Shown piece by piece: positions 59,402 to 64,000 of a stretch of 64,000 nucleotides of DNA. The notes beneath the pieces were generated by a model. It searched no databases, had not been told where the DNA came from, and saw only the letters and a list, made by a program, of their open reading frames with translations. Within the stretch, counting starts at the first letter, position 1. Each line of letters starts with the position of its first letter. A program made the translations under genes and the position numbers. This DNA comes from Dimorphilus gyrociliatus (Eukaryota > Annelida > Polychaeta > Dinophilidae), in the NCBI GenBank assembly GCA_904063045.1, contig CAJFCJ010000006.1, forward strand, positions 4,356,408 to 4,420,407, given 5' to 3'.

Positions 59402-60273
59402 TCACTCTACAGCAGACTGGAATACATGTTTTTCATGATGCTGTAAAGCATGCTTTCGTAATTGAATCTTCTGACGAAAAGACGCATAACAAACGCTGCA
59501 GATATATGGCTTTATACCACGATGAACTAACATATGTCGATTTAAAGTTGATTTGTCGTACAACGTTCGAAAACAGATCGGACATTGGCGAACTTTGGTC
59601 GGATCCGCTGGTTTTGCAGGCGTTCTCCCTCGCCTTGTTGGTTCAACGTTTATTTGAGGGAACCATAAGCCGGCATCCAGTGAAAAATTTGGCGGGAAAA
59701 CATCAGTTTCCGGTTCCTTTTTTGAATTTTCTTCTTCGATGTCAATTTTTCGATCGGTATTAATAGAGCGTTGTGTTCGGAGTTTATGGCAGATGGAAAA
59801 CTTTGTAGTATTAGCTAAAGGCGTATCGGTTTCTGCCTAGAAACAAACATTAATGGGGTGAAATAGATGGCGCTTTGACATTCCAATAACTATACGAATT
59901 TTAGAATATATCTAACAGTTCTCTGTAATTACATTTAATTAGACGGCGGCGGTGGCATTTTTAATTAAAGCCTATTCCCTAATTAATTATAGCCAAAGAC
60001 CATTGTTTTTTTTATATATACATACATTTTCCACATCTAAATCAGTCGATTCGAATTCGTTTGGCGGGAGAACATTTGGCTTCTTAATAATTCTTTTAGG
60101 ATGCGAGCTTTTCCTTCTGCAAACAAACCGATCGATGAAAGATGGAATCAGTAAAACGTACAGAGAAAAAAGCTTAAACGCCTACAAAACGCTTGTCCAT
60201 AAATCGATAAAATATAAAATCGCAATTTTCTTGTATTCCAAAGAATGACAACTCACCTCTTCGTTCCTGGCAT
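59402..60273 (-). CDS. small C2H2 zinc-finger protein with basic N-terminus
   Basis: Three exons (60273-60257, 60116-60026, 59836-59402) join in frame to 180 residues. The start MPGTKRRKSSHPKRIIKK is a strong nuclear signal. An upstream ATG at 60292 is out of frame with the next exon. Two fingers follow, CPICFRTLYDKSTLNRHMLVH and CSVCYASFRQKIQLRKHALQHH, joined by RGIKPYI. They closely resemble the fingers of gene C (LYDKSSLNHHMLIHKGIKP and FRQK), so this is a paralogue that lacks the shared N-terminal domain. The intervening 90 residues are acidic and unfamiliar. Confidence 0.72.
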
Positions 60274-60869
60274 CTTCAAATATTGTATTCATGTGATTGG
60301 AGTGTCGGTTAATTAATCATAAGTGTCATTTTAAAATTGACTTCATTTAAATATTTTGTTCTTTTTCGTTATAAGAAATTCAGCCCTGGTGTTTTACAAC
60401 AGAATCTATCCAACGATTATAAATATATATGACAAAATTTTAATTAGCAAGTAATACTAATGAAACAAAAGCGAAACTGAGTTAATCCTTGTTTAGCATA
60501 ATTGACTAGGGCGCCTCTGCGCCAACATTTTCTACACCGTTAGATAATCGATTCGAAGGCAGCGAATCGAATACTGCACAAATTTTCTCGAGCTGCAATT
60601 CGCGCCAGTTTTTGAATATAATTTGACTTTATTTTCTGTATTTTATTGTTAAAATTTACGACTAGTAAACACTTGGCACAACGAAGAAAATAAAAATAGC
60701 GCAAAAAATAAAATGATAAAAAATCAGAAAGGAAAGAACACAGCAGCTCTTTTTAAAGGGTCAACAGCTTAGTAATGCCTTTTAAAACTTATAAATAATC
60801 GGGAATGCATCAATCATAGAAAAATCAGAATAGCACGACACGAAGGAGAAATTAATTGGAAAATGTTTT
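60274..60869. promoter_or_regulatory. promoter region of small zinc-finger gene
   Basis: 600 bp. It holds ATCGATTCGAA at 60547-60557 and GCGAATCGAATA at 60562-60573, followed by ACAAATTTTCTCGAG. Similar words occur upstream of zinc-finger genes A and B. No coding exon seen. Confidence 0.45.
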
Positions 60870-61251
60870 TCATTCTGAATCTTCAGCAGTATCCTCGGCA
60901 AAATTGGCCGAAACTATGTAAGAAGAACGTGACTTGGACGCTCGTGGAACGTAATCCGTAAATATACCGTGATATCTTCTTAAGTGACGTCGTAGACTAC
61001 TTTTCTGCGTGAAATGTTGAGAACAATGCGGACATTGGTACGGTCGTTCGCCTGGGCGTTGGTTTAATTATAACTATTATTAGAATTAACAATTTTAAAT
61101 AAAGAGTTATACGCCTACCAGTGTGAACTCGGTAATGAACCACTAGCTTCGAATGTGCGTCCCAAGATTTTTCACAAACTGGACAAATTGTTACAGAAGG
61201 ATCGTCTGGCAGTGGGGGAACGGTGTCTTCTTCGACGGATCTCCGTCTTCT
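60870..61251 (-). CDS. zinc-finger cassette D2, terminal exons of a minus-strand gene
   Basis: Two exons (61251-61119 and 61051-60870) in frame, opening in phase 0 after TTTTTACAG. The leader RRRRSVEEDTVPPLPDD precedes fingers CPVCEKSWDAHSKLVVHYRVH and, after a TGERP linker split by the intron, CPHCSQHFTQKSSLRRHLRRYH. An acidic tail and stop follow. There is no start codon here; upstream exons must lie to the right, possibly outside the window. It shares the TVPPLPDD leader with cassette D1. Confidence 0.72.
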
Positions 61252-62524
61252 CTGTAAAAAAGAACACAGTAATTTTACAATTAAGCAAACATGATAAGCC
61301 TATCAGAGTACGAATTGACGTCAATCAGGGCGTGGTATGAAAAAAAAAGTAGACAGACTAGATTCGGTTTGAAAAAGTCATAACGATCACAAACTGATTA
61401 CTGAAGCTTTCATTTTCAAAAAGGAACCATCTAACCAATGACTCACCCCAAACCCAATGAATATAGAATTTGTCTGTAAATGATTTTTAACCGTTCGGTT
61501 AATAAGACAAACAAGAGGCACATGAGCGACCTTTGAACACGTTTTTTATTCGTTTTTTTCAATTGACGTAATTATACGTGACAAACAATTTTACAAACAA
61601 CTACCCTATGCACAAAGCACCTTAACAACATCATGAACGCATTTGTGGGTTTTTCAAACACGCTATATACAATTAATTCTTTTTTTTACACAATTGAAAT
61701 TCTTTAAAACATTTCATTGAGCAATTTCAATTGTGTTTACAAAAAGAGAACATTCTCCTTTTTACATGAACGCGTCTCTCCTGAACGACACAATTTGTTT
61801 CTTTCATGGCAGAATAAACAAGAACAAAATACTGTTTTTGTCTTAATAAATCTATACACCAAAAAAAAGAAAAGTTATACATATAAATAATGTATATAGA
61901 CATGTATATAAGTATATAAATATATATATATATATATTTATATAAATATATATAATTAGTTTTCTGAACGCGCAGCTATCGATGTGAAAAACATTGTTTT
62001 TTTTTTGGCAGTCTGCTAAGAAATGTTTGAATACTGGAAACTTGGCACAAAAATTTTTACAGAAAAAACTACACTGATTTTTATACGTTAGGTTTTAAAA
62101 AGCACATTTACTCTTAAACACGCTCACAAACACGCAAAAAAGAAGTCGAATAATGTGTTTTTTTCGGTGCAGGTCTAAATTTTTTAACATGTTTTCACCG
62201 ACTTTTGTTTGTCATGTCACTTTTTGATACCGTTTTTAAATAAACTTTAAAAAAAATGAAAAAAAAAGGATAAAAGTTAACGTAAAACAATAAATTATGC
62301 ATGAAAAACTTTGAACGCTAAAACGAAAGGGAACGCATTGCAGTTTTAAAAAAAAATAAAAAGTTTTTCTTTTTAAACCCAAAAAAATCTAGCTAGAAAA
62401 GAGAAGGAAAAAATTGAACATGTCTTGAAGTCTTGGATTTTTTTTCTTGTACTTTCGTTTGATCTGCAAATGTAAAAAAAGAAAAAGATAATTGATGTGC
62501 AACTCTCCCCAAAATCAAAAAATT
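61252..62524. other. AT-rich intron or spacer between cassettes D2 and D1
   Basis: 1.3 kb with many homopolymer T and A runs and a TA repeat at about 61919-61955. No coding exon recognised. Confidence 0.4.
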
Positions 62525-62866
62525 CTATCCTTGACTTTTGAAAGAAGGGAAAACTAACCACTGCAAAGATTCTCCGTGATTATTCTTCATATGCCTCTTA
62601 AGGTGAGACCTGGTTATACATTGATGGCCACAGGTGGCGCAACTGTACCTCCTATCCGGCCTGTGCGTCCACATGTGCGTCTTCAAATTGCCTTTCTGTG
62701 AAAACGTCTTTCCACAAATCTCGCAGGAAAACGGCCTTGCACCAGTATGCGTAATGTAATGCCGATTCAAAGCCGATCGTAGGCCTATCATCTTGCCGCA
62801 TATCGGGCAATTCGGACTGTTGTAGTCGTCCGGAAGTGGTGGTACGGTCGACTTGTGACGGCCGCC
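62525..62866 (-). CDS. zinc-finger cassette D1, terminal exon of a minus-strand gene
   Basis: Opens in phase 0 after TTTTTGCAG and runs 113 residues to a stop. The leader GGRHKSTVPPLPDD is followed by three C2H2 fingers: CPICGKMIGLRSALNRHYITH, CEICGKTFSQKGNLKTHMWTH and CATCGHQCITRSHLKRHMKNNH. It probably is an alternative last exon with cassette D2. The 5' exons and any shared N-terminal domain are not found to the right inside the window. Confidence 0.75.
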   Translation of the reverse strand, partial: GGRHKSTVPPLPDDYNSPNCPICGKMIGLRSALNRHYITHTGARPFSCEICGKTFSQKGNLKTHMWTHRPDRRYSCATCGHQCITRSHLKRHMKNNHGESLQWLVFPSFKSQG

Positions 62867-64000
62867 CTGCAAAAACACACCAAGCAATATGGCCGTGTTA
62901 TTCAATAGTAATTGCTTTTGTTTATAGAAAATACTGTTCTCTCTTTTATTCGTACTGTTTTTTTCTTCGTTGTTTTTAAGTATATATATATTTTTTTAAC
63001 TGTGTGCCGTGTGAACATAATTAATGATTATTCGTTCCGTCGTTAGTGTATTTTCATGCGGTTTTGTTAGATAAATATATATTATTATATATGTTAATAG
63101 ATATATATATAGATATATATATATATTTATATATATATATTGAGACTATACAGCCATATTTTCTTGGCGGTTGCATGCAGGGTGGTTTAGTGAAAGGGAA
63201 TCGTACCGATTCAGACGAAGAACTGAAAATTACGGATTAAAGTTCTAACAGGATTGAATATTGGTCAAAATTTATTCCATTGTGTGTTCTCTTTGACCAA
63301 TATTATTTAGCCGCATTAGATCGAAAATCCGTTTATTTGGACGTTTATATTTCGCGAACACTTTCATTTATTATAATAAACATAAGATTTTTAGATAGAT
63401 TATAAAAAAAATACCCCAATTGGTAAAAAAGGTTTAGAAAGTTACAGATGCGCATGCGTATGAACTATTAAAAAACAAACGTTCTTTTTGCGCATGCGTA
63501 CTGGTATTAACGGATTTTCATTTAATAATTCGTTTATCGCGAAATATACAGGCTAAAGGACTTGAAACAGTTTCATTTCCCCGTCTTCATCAGCTCGCTA
63601 CAACATGCCACAAATTCGTGTGTGCCTTAAGTTTTTCTTTTTTTTTAAAAAAAAATTCGGAGGTCAATTTATCGGAAATTTTTAACTTAATACTTTCTTT
63701 GTTTGTCTTGGATGTTTTGTTTTTCAGTGACAAAAAAAAGTGATACTCTTGAGCCCAATAACCAGGATATTTATATGTATATATATAAATAGATACCTTT
63801 TTCGGTAAGAAAACCTTTGAAAACCTTCGTAATTCATTAAGAAGAGGTCTGGTTTGATGTAATCCTGCGAAGGTCAACGAACGCAAAATTATATTTCGTT
63901 CTTAAAAAACATCAAAGGTCCTTAAATCGTTCAAATATAACACGTGACCCTTTTTCTGTGACCTTCACCAGTTTCGTTGTGATCGCATATTCCCAAAATA
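62867..64000. promoter_or_regulatory. right-edge region with NRF1-like palindromes
   Basis: AT-rich with a long TA repeat (about 63073-63140). TGCGCATGCGTA occurs twice, at 63449-63460 and 63489-63500. TATATTTCGCGA at 63346-63357 recurs inverted as TCGCGAAATATA at 63537-63548. This looks like a promoter, perhaps for the gene owning cassettes D1/D2 or one beyond the window. A short plus-strand frame after an acceptor-like TGCATGCAG (63180-63240) could be a terminal exon but is too short to support. Confidence 0.4.

Noticed and set aside
60257-60292. Upstream ATG giving MNTIFEDARNEE as the small zinc-finger gene start
   Set aside because: It would enter the next exon in a frame that stops after six codons. 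The ATG at 60273 gives an open frame through the fingers.
61919-61955. Palindromic TA repeat as a hairpin regulatory element
   Set aside because: Simple TA repeats are common throughout this AT-rich window; nothing sets this one apart.
63180-63240. Plus-strand terminal exon ending DSDEELKITD
   Set aside because: An acceptor-like TGCATGCAG and an acidic tail are suggestive, but twenty codons with no visible upstream exon are too little to support a gene.

Overview
The window is nuclear DNA of a small-genome invertebrate animal. It is AT-rich and gene-dense, and most coding regions are cut by short GT-AG introns of about 50-75 bp, so I rebuilt most genes by joining exons whose splice phases agree. 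The metazoan gene set (STAM, DOK-like PH/PTB, BTB-kelch, LOXHD1-like PLAT, TMEM185, CHAC2) together with a two-crystallin small heat-shock protein and the compact layout suggests a lophotrochozoan such as a miniature annelid. That placement is inference; phylum cannot be proven from this sequence alone.

Layout: 0-9 kb holds a small basic orphan (-), NFU1 (-), a tandem alpha-crystallin sHSP (-) with a visible heat-shock element, TMEM205 (+), PTCD2 (-) and NUDT19 (+). 8.6-20.6 kb holds a delta-9-type acyl-CoA desaturase (-), a BTB-BACK-kelch protein (+), a Tc1-like element carrying only the DNA-binding half of a transposase, a PLAT-domain protein (-), CHAC2 (+) and TMEM185 (-). 20.9-36.5 kb holds a WDR75 orthologue fused in frame behind a ubiquitin-like domain (+), a PPxY/CaaX orphan (-), RRP9/U3-55K (-), CDC123 (+), a tail-less DOK-like adaptor (-), a conserved orphan (+) and STAM (-). 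36.4-41.1 kb holds the pyruvate dehydrogenase E2 subunit DLAT (+) and an NHL-repeat protein (-).

42-63 kb is dominated by a dispersed family of C2H2 zinc-finger genes, interleaved with FAM50 (-), MLH1 (+) and ENY2 (-). Three of the zinc-finger genes, at 42.1-44.1 (-), 51.2-55.2 (+) and 56.6-58.8 kb (+), begin with the same unrecognised domain of about 50 residues and end in related zinc-finger cassettes. Two loci, 54.4-55.2 kb (+) and 60.9-62.9 kb (-), carry pairs of terminal zinc-finger cassettes that all start in phase 0, as expected for alternative last exons of the lola or Broad kind. This family, the UBL-WDR75 fusion and the HTH-only Tc1 element are the most interesting content.

Genes mostly sit in head-to-head pairs separated by 240-660 bp (LOXHD1-like/CHAC2, TMEM185/UBL-WDR75, RRP9/CDC123, DOK-like/orphan, STAM/DLAT, FAM50/MLH1), so many promoters are probably shared. 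Functional themes are mitochondria (NFU1, PTCD2, DLAT), 90S pre-ribosome/U3 snoRNP (WDR75, RRP9), lipid and glutathione metabolism (desaturase, NUDT19, CHAC2), endosomal sorting (STAM) and transcription or DNA repair (zinc-finger family, ENY2, FAM50, MLH1). I saw no convincing tRNA, rRNA or CRISPR.
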